A stretch of DNA of 9,609 bases, taken from the NCBI GenBank assembly GCA_937901055.1, contig CALCGO010000476.1, positions 1 to 9,609 of the forward strand, read 5' to 3'. Of the stretch, positions 1-5,436 are shown piece after piece. Origin of the DNA: an uncultured Rhodobacterales bacterium (GTDB lineage Bacteria > Pseudomonadota > Alphaproteobacteria > Rhodobacterales > Rhodobacteraceae). The notes beneath the pieces were generated by a model. The model had not been told where the DNA came from. It searched no databases and worked only from the letters and a program-made list of their open reading frames with translations. The position numbers and the translations under genes were made by a program. Position 1 is the stretch's first letter. Every line of letters starts with the position of its first letter.

Positions 1-65
1 CCCCCCCAAAGCAAAGGCGCGGCCAACAAGGCGATTAACAAGGCAATAACGACACGCTTCAACAC
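1..65 (-). CDS. N-terminus of an exported or membrane-anchored protein (partial)
   Basis: Reading the minus strand leftward from a GTG at 65-63 (or the adjacent TTG at 62-60) gives an open frame to the window edge. The peptide starts M-L-K-R and is followed by an uninterrupted run of about 16 hydrophobic residues (V, I, A, L, P, W). This positively charged start plus hydrophobic core is what a Sec signal peptide or single N-terminal membrane helix looks like. A ribosome site GGAG lies 4 nt before the GTG (minus strand of 70-73), and a good promoter candidate sits just upstream at 92-120. Only ~21 codons are visible, so the product cannot be named. The gene diverges from the PLP enzyme gene. 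The call rests on the charged-hydrophobic start plus ribosome site plus promoter together. Confidence 0.55.
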   Translation of the reverse strand, partial: MLKRVVIALLIALLAAPLLWG

Positions 66-78
66 AAGGCTCCGGTTG

Positions 79-114
79 CGGGGGTTCAGCAGGTATCCCC
101 CGTCCCTCCTAGGG
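79..114. repeat. Two adjacent inverted repeats in the divergent promoter region
   Basis: CGGGGG (79-84) pairs with CCCCCG (97-102) around a 12-bp centre that contains most of the candidate minus-strand -10 box. Immediately next to it CCCT (104-107) pairs with AGGG (111-114), inside the -35/-10 spacer of the same promoter. Such placement would suit an operator for a dimeric regulator, but the arms are short and G/C-only, so chance is possible. No known regulator motif is recognised. Confidence 0.3.
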
Positions 115-120
115 CGTCAA
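92..120 (-). promoter_or_regulatory. Candidate sigma-70 promoter for the left-edge minus-strand gene
   Basis: On the minus strand TTGACG (115-120) is separated by exactly 17 bp from GATACC (92-97). The -35 matches 5 of 6 consensus bases; the -10 matches 3 of 6. Transcription would start near 85, leaving a short leader before the GGAG ribosome site and the GTG start at 65. Spacing and position fit well, but the -10 is weak, so this is inference. Confidence 0.35.
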
Positions 121-130
121 GTCATCAGGC

Positions 131-159
131 TTGTCATCCCGACGGTTCGGTCGCAATAT
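131..159 (+). promoter_or_regulatory. Candidate sigma-70 promoter for the PLP enzyme-P450-mazG cluster
   Basis: TTGTCA (131-136, 5 of 6 consensus bases) is followed after 17 bp by CAATAT (154-159, 3 of 6). Initiation would fall near 166, about 23 nt before the start codon at 189. An inverted repeat, TTCGGT (146-151) with ACCGAA (164-169), spans the -10 region and could be an operator half-site pair. No terminator or other gene separates this site from the three-gene cluster. Confidence 0.3.
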
Positions 160-188
160 CGGCACCGAATAACAACAGGATTCCCGAG

Positions 189-1349
189 ATGCCAACACCA
201 CCCAAACAGCTAAACCTGTCACCCGCCACCCGTGCGGTCCAAGCTTTGCACGTAATTGACGAAAAAACCGGTGCCATCAGCCCGATGATCGATTTGTCCA
301 GCACCTATGCGCGCGACGAAAACTACGACCCGCGACAACCCTACATTTACGCACGCAGCGGCGGTCAAACTGTCAGACATGCGGAATCTGTACTGGCCAG
401 CCTAGAAGGCGGTGCGGCGTCCTTGCTGTTTGCATCCGGCATGGCAGCGGTCGTTACGTTGATGGAAACACTGGAGACGGGCGACCATGTTGTTGCCCCG
501 ACAATCATGTATCATGAAGGTATGAACTGGATTCACCGCCTATGCGAGAAGCGCGGTATCGAGGCGACATTTTTCGACACAACAGACCCCGCCGCGCTGG
601 CAGACGCCGTGCGCCCCGGTCAAACACGTATCGTCTGGGTCGAAAGCCCGACGAACCCCAATTGGGATGTTATCGACATTGCCCAAACCGCCCGCATTGC
701 GCATGACGCGGGCGCTATCCTCGCTGTCGATTGCACCGCCTCGCCGCCAAGCACAACGCAAGCGCTGGCGCTGGGGGCAGACATCGCATTTCATTCGGCC
801 ACGAAATACCTGAACGGCCATTCCGACATAACCGGAGGTGTGCTGACTTGCGCCAATATCAGCCCGTTTTGGCACGAGCTTGCAAAAATCCGCAACATGC
901 TGGGCAGTGTTATGGCCGGGTTCGAGGCGTGGTTGCTGATCCGTGGTCTGCGGACCTTGTATCTTCGGTATGATCGGGCGTCCACGAACGCCCTGACCCT
1001 CGCCAAACACTTCGAGGGGCATAAGCTGATTGAAACGGTTCTCTACCCCGGCCTGCCCTCCCATCCCGGTCACGAGATAGCCAAACGCCAAATGACTGGT
1101 GGCTTTGGTGGTATGATGTCGATCCTGATCAAAGGCGGAGCTGCGCAGGCGCGCGATGTTTCGCGGTTCACACAAGTCTTCGTGCCGGCAACGTCTTTGG
1201 GCGGGGTTGAAAGCCTGATTGAGCACCGCAAAGCTGTCGAAGGCCCGCATTCTATCGTCGCAGACAACCTTATCCGGCTTGCCATCGGGATCGAGGACGT
1301 TAACGATTTGATCGCCGATCTGGAACAAGCGTTGGAGCGGGCAGAATGA
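189..1349 (+). CDS. PLP-dependent transsulfuration-family enzyme (cystathionine gamma-synthase / methionine gamma-lyase-like)
   Basis: A 386-residue fold-type I PLP enzyme of the Cys/Met metabolism family, the usual full length. Visible landmarks in order: Y54-x-R56 (phosphate contact from the neighbouring subunit), the LEGG helix (72-75), SGM (84-86) phosphate cup, Y108 ring-stacking position, ESPTNP (152-157), D181 (pyridine nitrogen), SATKYLNGHSD with the Schiff-base lysine K206, SLGGVESL (336-343) and R363 (substrate carboxylate). These make catalytic PLP chemistry on a sulfur amino acid or related gamma-substituted amino acid likely. Two signatures differ: the usual N-P after R-x-G is G-Q (59-60), and the usual H-P-A-x-M-T-H stretch after SLGGVESL is E-H-R-K-A-V-E-G-P-H. 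The substrate is therefore uncertain and the enzyme may not be a standard cystathionine gamma-synthase. The ATG has AGGA 8 nt upstream. Its stop overlaps the P450 start (ATGA). Confidence 0.9.
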   Translation: MPTPPKQLNLSPATRAVQALHVIDEKTGAISPMIDLSSTYARDENYDPRQPYIYARSGGQTVRHAESVLASLEGGAASLLFASGMAAVVTLMETLETGDHVVAPTIMYHEGMNWIHRLCEKRGIEATFFDTTDPAALADAVRPGQTRIVWVESPTNPNWDVIDIAQTARIAHDAGAILAVDCTASPPSTTQALALGADIAFHSATKYLNGHSDITGGVLTCANISPFWHELAKIRNMLGSVMAGFEAWLLIRGLRTLYLRYDRASTNALTLAKHFEGHKLIETVLYPGLPSHPGHEIAKRQMTGGFGGMMSILIKGGAAQARDVSRFTQVFVPATSLGGVESLIEHRKAVEGPHSIVADNLIRLAIGIEDVNDLIADLEQALERAE

Positions 1350-2554
1350 TTACAACTTTCCAGCAAGACCCGCGCGACCCAGAGTTTGTGCAAAACCCCT
1401 ACCCGTTTTACGACAGAGTTCGCGACGCGGGACCTCTTTTTCGTTGGAAAGATTACGGGATTTTATGTTCCGTAGAGCATAAAACCGTTAATGCAATCCT
1501 GCGCGACCGACGCTTTGGCCGCGAAGCCCCGGAAGGATTTCAGCCCGTCCACCCGCCGCACCTGAAGCCGTTTTACGATCTGGAAAAACATTCGCTGTTG
1601 GAGTTGGAACCCCCGACCCACACGCGGCTGCGCAGTTTGCTGGTGCGGGCTTTCACCAATAGGCGTATTGCAGAGCTTGAACCCCAAATCGAAGCGTTAA
1701 CCTATGAGTTGATTGAGTATTTCCCCAAAGGAGAAGTCGATTTATTGCCCGCGTTTTGCGAAAAAATTCCAATTATCATTATTTCGCGCCTTTTGGGGGT
1801 GCCAGAGGAAATGGGCGATCAATTGCTGGCATGGTCCCATGACATGGTTGCTATGTATCAGGTGCGTCGCGATCGCGCGGTGGAAGATGCAGCCGTCAAG
1901 GCGACGCAGGAGTTCTCGGCGTTTATACGCGAATATATCGACGCCCGTCGGGGCGATCCGCAAGATGATCTGATAACGCAACTTATCGCAGCGAATGACG
2001 AAGGCGAGAAGCTGTCGACTGACGAATTGGTCACCACGTGCATATTGCTTTTGAATGCCGGTCATGAGGCAACCGTTCACGGATTTGCCAACGGTATTAA
2101 AGCGTTACTTGAGGAAAGTGATGTGCCTTCAGAACATTTTAAAACACCGGAAAACACGGTTAAAATGGTTGAGGAAACCTTTCGGATAGACCCGCCGTTG
2201 CACATGTTCACTCGCTACGCGATGCAGGACATCACCGCCTTCGGGCACGAATTCAAAACCGGTGACGTGATTGGCTTGATGTTGGCCGGTGCCAATCACG
2301 ACCCGCAAAAGTACTCATGCCCAATGGATCTCGACGCGGTGCGCGGCGGGGTCGGCAATCTGTCATTTGGTGCCGGTCTGCATTTTTGTATTGGAACGCC
2401 GTTGGCGAAGTTGGAAATGGCGGTCGCGTTACCGATATTGTTCGCCAAGTATCCCGATATGAAGTTGGCCGAAACGCCCGTTTATGCCGACCGCTATCAT
2501 TTTCATGGCCTTGAGGCCTTGCGTGTTAACCTCGGAGTAAAGCATGACGGATAA
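1346..2554 (+). CDS. Bacterial cytochrome P450 (soluble, class I type)
   Basis: A 402-residue P450 without a membrane anchor, so cytosolic. Diagnostic motifs: LEPPTHTRLR (87-96, C helix), the I-helix oxygen-activation motif AGHEAT (238-243) with acid E241 and T243, the K-helix E277-x-x-R280, GANHDP (315-320), and the haem loop FGAGLHFCIG (341-350) with thiolate ligand C348. All key residues are intact, so an active monooxygenase is expected. The substrate cannot be read from sequence. It needs electrons from a ferredoxin and a reductase, and neither is encoded in the window. The start overlaps the preceding stop as ATGA with GGAG 8 nt upstream, so translation is probably coupled to the PLP enzyme. 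The gene in turn overlaps mazG by 11 bp. The tight pairing suggests that P450 and PLP enzyme act in one pathway, but this is inference. Confidence 0.95.
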   Translation: MITTFQQDPRDPEFVQNPYPFYDRVRDAGPLFRWKDYGILCSVEHKTVNAILRDRRFGREAPEGFQPVHPPHLKPFYDLEKHSLLELEPPTHTRLRSLLVRAFTNRRIAELEPQIEALTYELIEYFPKGEVDLLPAFCEKIPIIIISRLLGVPEEMGDQLLAWSHDMVAMYQVRRDRAVEDAAVKATQEFSAFIREYIDARRGDPQDDLITQLIAANDEGEKLSTDELVTTCILLLNAGHEATVHGFANGIKALLEESDVPSEHFKTPENTVKMVEETFRIDPPLHMFTRYAMQDITAFGHEFKTGDVIGLMLAGANHDPQKYSCPMDLDAVRGGVGNLSFGAGLHFCIGTPLAKLEMAVALPILFAKYPDMKLAETPVYADRYHFHGLEALRVNLGVKHDG

Positions 2555-3392
2555 GAAGGCTTTGCCGCTGCCAATTGACGAGTCTGATAAGTTGGTTAAC
2601 GACGAAAAGGCCGGTTTGGCGCGCTTGATGGAGATCATGCGGCGGCTACGTGACCCTAAAACGGGGTGTCCGTGGGATATTGAACAGGATTTCACCTCCA
2701 TTGCGCCCTACACGATCGAGGAAGCCTATGAGGTTGCCGATGCGATTGAACGCGGCGAGATGGGGGAGTTGCGAGAGGAACTCGGCGATCTGTTGTTGCA
2801 GGTCGTTTACCATTCGCAAATGGCACAGGAGGCTGGGTTGTTCGGGTTTGAGGATGTTGTAGATTCCATTTCCGCGAAGATGTACCGGCGTCACCCACAT
2901 GTTTTTGGCAATGAAAATCGCGACAAGTCTTCGGCACAACAGGTTTCGGACTGGGAACAGATCAAAGCGGCAGAACGCGGCGCGGGTACGGTAAGCGCGC
3001 TAGACGGGGTTGCGGCCGGGCTTCCGGCGTTAACCAGATCGGTCAAATTGCAAAATCGGGCCGCGCGGGTCGGCTTTGATTGGCCGGAAACTGGGATGGT
3101 TCTGGACAAGATTGTCGAGGAAGCGGGCGAATTGGCCGAGGCACGTGACAGTTTAGGCAAAGACGAAATAGCGGAAGAGTTCGGTGATTTGCTGTTCGTA
3201 ATGGCCAATTTGGCACGCCATTTGGACATCGAACCGGAAACAGTGTTGCGATCCGCTAATGCCAAATTTATGCGCCGTTTCAACGGGGTTGAAGACCTTT
3301 TGAAGGTGAAAAACAAGACACCAGAGGAGTCAAACCTCGAGGAAATGGATGCGCTTTGGGATGAAGTTAAGAGGCAAGAAAAACTTTCCTGA
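2544..3392 (+). CDS. mazG: Nucleoside triphosphate pyrophosphohydrolase MazG
   Basis: A 282-residue two-domain MazG, close to the usual length for the long enterobacterial-type enzyme. It hydrolyses (d)NTPs to (d)NMP and pyrophosphate in the cytosol, a house-cleaning role against non-canonical nucleotides; in some bacteria MazG also lowers ppGpp. The first domain has the GCPWD entry motif (41-45), E59-E60-x-x-E63 and E79-x-x-D82. The second domain repeats the metal-binding pattern at E192-E193-x-x-E196 and E212-x-x-D215, followed by the conserved AxxKFxRRF region (238-246). Both domains therefore keep the acidic Mg2+ ligands. The ATG is preceded by GGAG at 2534-2537 (6-nt spacing) inside the end of the P450 gene, with an 11-bp overlap. 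Co-transcription with the P450 is likely but may be simple packing rather than a functional link. Confidence 0.96.
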   Translation: MTDKKALPLPIDESDKLVNDEKAGLARLMEIMRRLRDPKTGCPWDIEQDFTSIAPYTIEEAYEVADAIERGEMGELREELGDLLLQVVYHSQMAQEAGLFGFEDVVDSISAKMYRRHPHVFGNENRDKSSAQQVSDWEQIKAAERGAGTVSALDGVAAGLPALTRSVKLQNRAARVGFDWPETGMVLDKIVEEAGELAEARDSLGKDEIAEEFGDLLFVMANLARHLDIEPETVLRSANAKFMRRFNGVEDLLKVKNKTPEESNLEEMDALWDEVKRQEKLS

Positions 3393-3399
3393 TTTTTTT
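3372..3399 (+). terminator. Weak possible intrinsic terminator after mazG
   Basis: AGGCAAG (3372-3378) can pair with CTTTCCT (3384-3390) around an AAAAA loop, with one C/T mismatch, and is followed after GA by seven T residues (3393-3399). The stem is short and lies within the last mazG codons, so efficiency would be low. It is the only candidate separating mazG from the next gene. Confidence 0.25.
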
Positions 3400-3408
3400 A
3401 GTCACCTA

Positions 3409-3435
3409 TTGACCTGACAATTTTAGTCAGGTAAT
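3409..3435 (+). promoter_or_regulatory. Candidate promoter for the Fe(III)-binding protein gene
   Basis: TTGACC (3409-3414) matches 5 of 6 bases of a sigma-70 -35. Downstream, GGTAAT (3430-3435) resembles a -10 but at a short 15-bp spacing; TAATCC (3432-3437) has the right 17-bp spacing but is a poorer match. The palindrome at 3412-3432 fills the space between them, as expected for a promoter that is blocked by a repressor. Confidence 0.3.
3412..3432. promoter_or_regulatory. Iron-box-like operator (TGA-N9-TCA palindrome)
   Basis: ACCTGAC (3412-3418) and GTCAGGT (3426-3432) form a perfect 7-bp inverted repeat around AATTTTA. The core reads TGA (3415-3417), nine bases, TCA (3427-3429), which is the published form of the RirA 'IRO box' of alphaproteobacterial iron regulators (Rrf2 family; Rhodobacterales are reported to use an IscR-like relative with its own box). 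It lies 33 bp before the start codon of an iron-binding protein gene, an ideal position for iron-dependent repression. It is not followed by a T-run, which argues against a terminator. A copy of TTTTAGTCA also occurs at 3396-3404 as a direct repeat of 3421-3429, possibly a second half-site. Which regulator binds is inference. Confidence 0.55.
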
Positions 3436-3464
3436 CCAGTTCCGAAATCAAACTGGAGCTAACA

Positions 3465-4466
3465 ATGCTAAACCGAATTGCAGCCATATTGACCGCCACC
3501 ATCATCGCCACCCCCGCGGTGGCGGAGGTTAACATTTATTCATCGCGCGAACCGCAACTTATCAACCCAATTCTCGAAGCCTTTACGGCCGAGACCGGCA
3601 TCAAGACAAACATAGTTTTCATCAAGGACGGTTTGATTGAACGCCTTAAAGCGGAGGGGCAACGCTCCCCTGCGGATTTGGTGCTGACCACGGATATTTC
3701 GAACCTGAACGCCATTGTTGAAGCTGGCGTTACGCAGGCAGTAACCTCGGACGTTGTGAATGCAAACATTCCGGCCACGTTCCGCGACCCAGAGGGCAAC
3801 TGGTTTGGCCTGACGTCACGCGCACGGGTGATTTACGCATCTGTTGATCGTGTTGCTGAAGGCGAAGTGACGACATATGAAGATTTGACCGACCCAAAAT
3901 GGGAAGGCCGCATCTGCACACGCTCTGGTTCGCACAACTATAATGTCGGATTGCTGGCAGCGGTTGTCGCCCACCACGGCGAGGAAGCGGCAGAGGAATG
4001 GTTAACAGGTTTGAAGGCCAATCTGGCCCGCAAACCGCAAGGAAATGACCGCGCACAGATCAAAGCAATTTGGGCCGGCGAGTGTGATATTGCCATTGGT
4101 AACACCTATTATATGGGCGCAATGCTTCAAAACGAGGAGCAACAGGCTTGGGCCAATAGCGTGACCATCCAGTTCCCGGTTTTGGGCGACAGTGGCGTTC
4201 ACGTTAACCTTTCGGGCATGGCAATGACAAAATCCTCGAGCAATGACGAAGATGCACTGCGCCTTATGGAGTTTTTGACTTCCGAAGTTGCCCAGACAAT
4301 GTATGCCGAGCTGAATTTCGAATATCCGCTGCTGGAAAGCGCGCAACCAAGCGCGTTGGTGCAAAGCTGGGGTGATTTCACACCAGACGCGACACCGCTG
4401 GTTGATATCGCGAAACTGCGCAACACTGCGCTGAAGATCGTAGATCGGGTAAACTTTAACGAGTAA
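3465..4466 (+). CDS. Fe(III) ABC transporter periplasmic binding protein (FbpA/FutA/AfuA family)
   Basis: A 333-residue precursor. Residues 1-20 are a Sec signal peptide with a K/R-free hydrophobic core after M-L-N-R and an A-V-A cleavage site before E21, so the mature protein is periplasmic. The mature start VNIYSSRE (22-29), the TGIKTNIVF strand (44-52), ADLVLTTD (70-77), SRARVIYAS (118-126) and the tyrosine pair in GNTYYMG (212-218) are typical of the ferric-ion binding family. Y25, Y159 (SHNYN), Y215 and Y216 are the likely iron ligands, as in the tyrosine-rich FutA/C-clamp type. C151 and C207 could form a disulfide. The protein would deliver Fe3+ to an inner-membrane permease and ATPase, but neither follows here: the gene is alone, ending at a strong terminator. 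GGAG lies 6 nt before the ATG. The upstream palindrome suggests repression when iron is plentiful. Confidence 0.93.
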   Translation: MLNRIAAILTATIIATPAVAEVNIYSSREPQLINPILEAFTAETGIKTNIVFIKDGLIERLKAEGQRSPADLVLTTDISNLNAIVEAGVTQAVTSDVVNANIPATFRDPEGNWFGLTSRARVIYASVDRVAEGEVTTYEDLTDPKWEGRICTRSGSHNYNVGLLAAVVAHHGEEAAEEWLTGLKANLARKPQGNDRAQIKAIWAGECDIAIGNTYYMGAMLQNEEQQAWANSVTIQFPVLGDSGVHVNLSGMAMTKSSSNDEDALRLMEFLTSEVAQTMYAELNFEYPLLESAQPSALVQSWGDFTPDATPLVDIAKLRNTALKIVDRVNFNE

Positions 4467-4489
4467 TTCCAGATAGTTGTCGAATACCG

Positions 4490-4514
4490 GGCCCGCATTT
4501 TTGCGGGCCTTTTT
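4490..4514 (+). terminator. Intrinsic terminator after the Fe(III)-binding protein gene
   Basis: GGCCCGC (4490-4496) pairs perfectly with GCGGGCC (4503-4509) around ATTTTT, followed by TTTTT (4510-4514). It lies 23 bp after the stop codon at 4464-4466. On the opposite strand the hairpin has no T-run, so it is a clear terminator only for plus-strand transcripts. Its T-run contains two bases of the stop codon of the converging gene (4513-4515). Confidence 0.92.
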
Positions 4515-5214
4515 ATGGGGGATACATCGCATCCTTGCCCCGTTCCAGATACGCCATAAGAACTGCATCCCCGACGACCCTTTCGTGCAACGCGGTCTTT
4601 GCACTTGAACCAACAATAGCGCGCAACATCGGCACAACGCTGACATCCGCCGCGGTCGGCCTATCGCCAAACAGGAAAGGCTTATTACCGAGCAAGGTCT
4701 GAATGGCAGAAATATCCTTGTCGGCCCGAATGAACTGTTCCGCGGCAGTGTGGCGCCCCATGCCTTGTGCGTACATGGCCTTGCGAACGCCAACGCGAAC
4801 TCGGGCGCTGACGACGCCCCGGATGATTTTCGGGACCTTTCGGAAAAGCACCTGCCTGACATTTGCCCAGTTTTCGTCGTTCAGCCACCGGTTACAGACG
4901 GCGGCGAAATATATGTGTTCCTCTGACATACGGATTATCGCGCGAGATGTCGCGCGTTGCTCCGCATTCAGGCCCGCATCGAAATCTACGTCATACTTGC
5001 GTTCAAGGTGATCGCGGATCGCGTCGCTGTCAGGGATTAACGTGCCGTTATCATTTAGCACCGGCAGTTTGCCCTTCGGGGATTTACGCGGGTCATTGTA
5101 GTAGTTTACCCGCCAATCCTGACCGGATAGCCGCAAAAGACACATCGCCTTTACGCAAAACGGGCTGGCGGATGGTTCACCATATGCTTTGTAATATGTG
5201 GTTAGTTCTAACAA
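4513..5214 (-). CDS. Glutathione S-transferase family protein (metaxin/FAX-like)
   Basis: A 233-residue protein with a thioredoxin-fold N-terminal half and an all-helical C-terminal half. The N-terminal half shows SPFC (17-20) at the usual active-site loop, GKLPVL with the cis-proline P51 (48-53) and the glutathione-binding-type acid-serine turn DSDAI (62-66). The C-terminal half has the N-capping GDRPTAADVSV motif (183-193, D190). Spacing and the SPFC-VK-x-x-x-L-R pattern resemble the metaxin/failed-axon-connection subgroup, common in alphaproteobacteria and mostly of unknown substrate, more than classical detoxifying GSTs. Whether it binds glutathione is not shown. The start codon is TTG (5214-5212), supported by GAGGG 5 nt upstream and an in-frame TAA shortly before it; no upstream ATG is possible. 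It is a single gene, converging on the iron-binding protein gene and diverging from pyrG. Confidence 0.87.
   Translation of the reverse strand: MLELTTYYKAYGEPSASPFCVKAMCLLRLSGQDWRVNYYNDPRKSPKGKLPVLNDNGTLIPDSDAIRDHLERKYDVDFDAGLNAEQRATSRAIIRMSEEHIYFAAVCNRWLNDENWANVRQVLFRKVPKIIRGVVSARVRVGVRKAMYAQGMGRHTAAEQFIRADKDISAIQTLLGNKPFLFGDRPTAADVSVVPMLRAIVGSSAKTALHERVVGDAVLMAYLERGKDAMYPP
5201..5212. repeat. Short perfect inverted repeat at the GST-family start codon
   Basis: GTTAG (5201-5205) and CTAAC (5208-5212) form a 5-2-5 palindrome whose outer base overlaps the TTG start codon on the minus strand. In mRNA it could fold into a very small hairpin only with strain (2-nt loop), so DNA binding or chance is more likely. 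No known motif is recognised. Confidence 0.25.
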
Positions 5215-5219
5215 TATTG

Positions 5220-5224
5220 CCCTC
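5220..5224 (-). promoter_or_regulatory. Ribosome binding site that fixes a TTG start
   Basis: The minus strand reads GAGGG followed by five bases and TTG. An in-frame TAA lies four codons upstream of the TTG, and the next residues (L-E-L-T-T-Y) begin the conserved first strand of the GST fold, so TTG is the only reasonable start. Confidence 0.7.
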
Positions 5225-5287
5225 GTTTAATAAGGAATATGTCGACATCGTTAACATATGGTTGCAAAAATTTCACCCCTCATTTGG

Positions 5288-5317
5288 TTGTCCTTGCGTA
5301 AATTTCCACACTATCTT
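5288..5317 (+). promoter_or_regulatory. Candidate sigma-70 promoter for pyrG
   Basis: TTGTCC (5288-5293, 4 of 6) and TATCTT (5312-5317, 4 of 6) are 18 bp apart, within the AT-rich 222-bp region between the GST-family gene and pyrG. This would give a leader of about 113 nt. Within that leader I see no strong terminator-type hairpin or T-run, so no attenuator is supported. The rest of the region (5215-5436) holds no gene that I can support. Confidence 0.25.
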
Positions 5318-5436
5318 GCGGTTGCCATCTTGTTAAACCAATCCGAATCCGGTAAGACTTTAATCCCGTGATACCAGCGAATGTGCGGCACGGCACAATC
5401 CAAACTATTAGCTTTTACACGGGGGCCAAAACCGGC

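Noticed and set aside
66..188. A possible SAM-type riboswitch before the transsulfuration-family gene
   Set aside because: I could not find the conserved pseudoknot segments of the SAM-II type known in alphaproteobacteria, and the candidate promoter would leave a leader of only about 23 nt.
540..1328. A 262-codon open frame on the minus strand opposite the PLP enzyme gene
   Set aside because: It lies wholly inside a well-supported gene, its product has no recognisable motif and is Cys/Arg-rich in the way antisense frames of GC-biased genes often are, and no ribosome site or promoter stands out.
3412..3432. The palindrome before the iron-binding protein gene as a transcription terminator for mazG
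   Set aside because: No T-run follows the hairpin on the plus strand; the T-run lies upstream of it, so an operator is the better reading.
4002..4862. A 286-codon minus-strand frame spanning the iron-binding protein gene end, the terminator and the GST-family gene
   Set aside because: It overlaps two well-supported genes and runs through the intrinsic terminator; the translation shows no domain and looks like an out-of-frame shadow.
4863..5336. A 157-codon plus-strand frame reaching into the pyrG upstream region
   Set aside because: Most of it is antisense to the GST-family gene, and the part in the intergenic region has no motif, ribosome site or coding character.
5368..5436. A 23-residue N-terminal extension of PyrG from GTG 5368
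   Set aside because: CTP synthases begin close to the MxRYIFxTGG strand, so ATG 5437 is the natural start; the extension is non-conserved in character.
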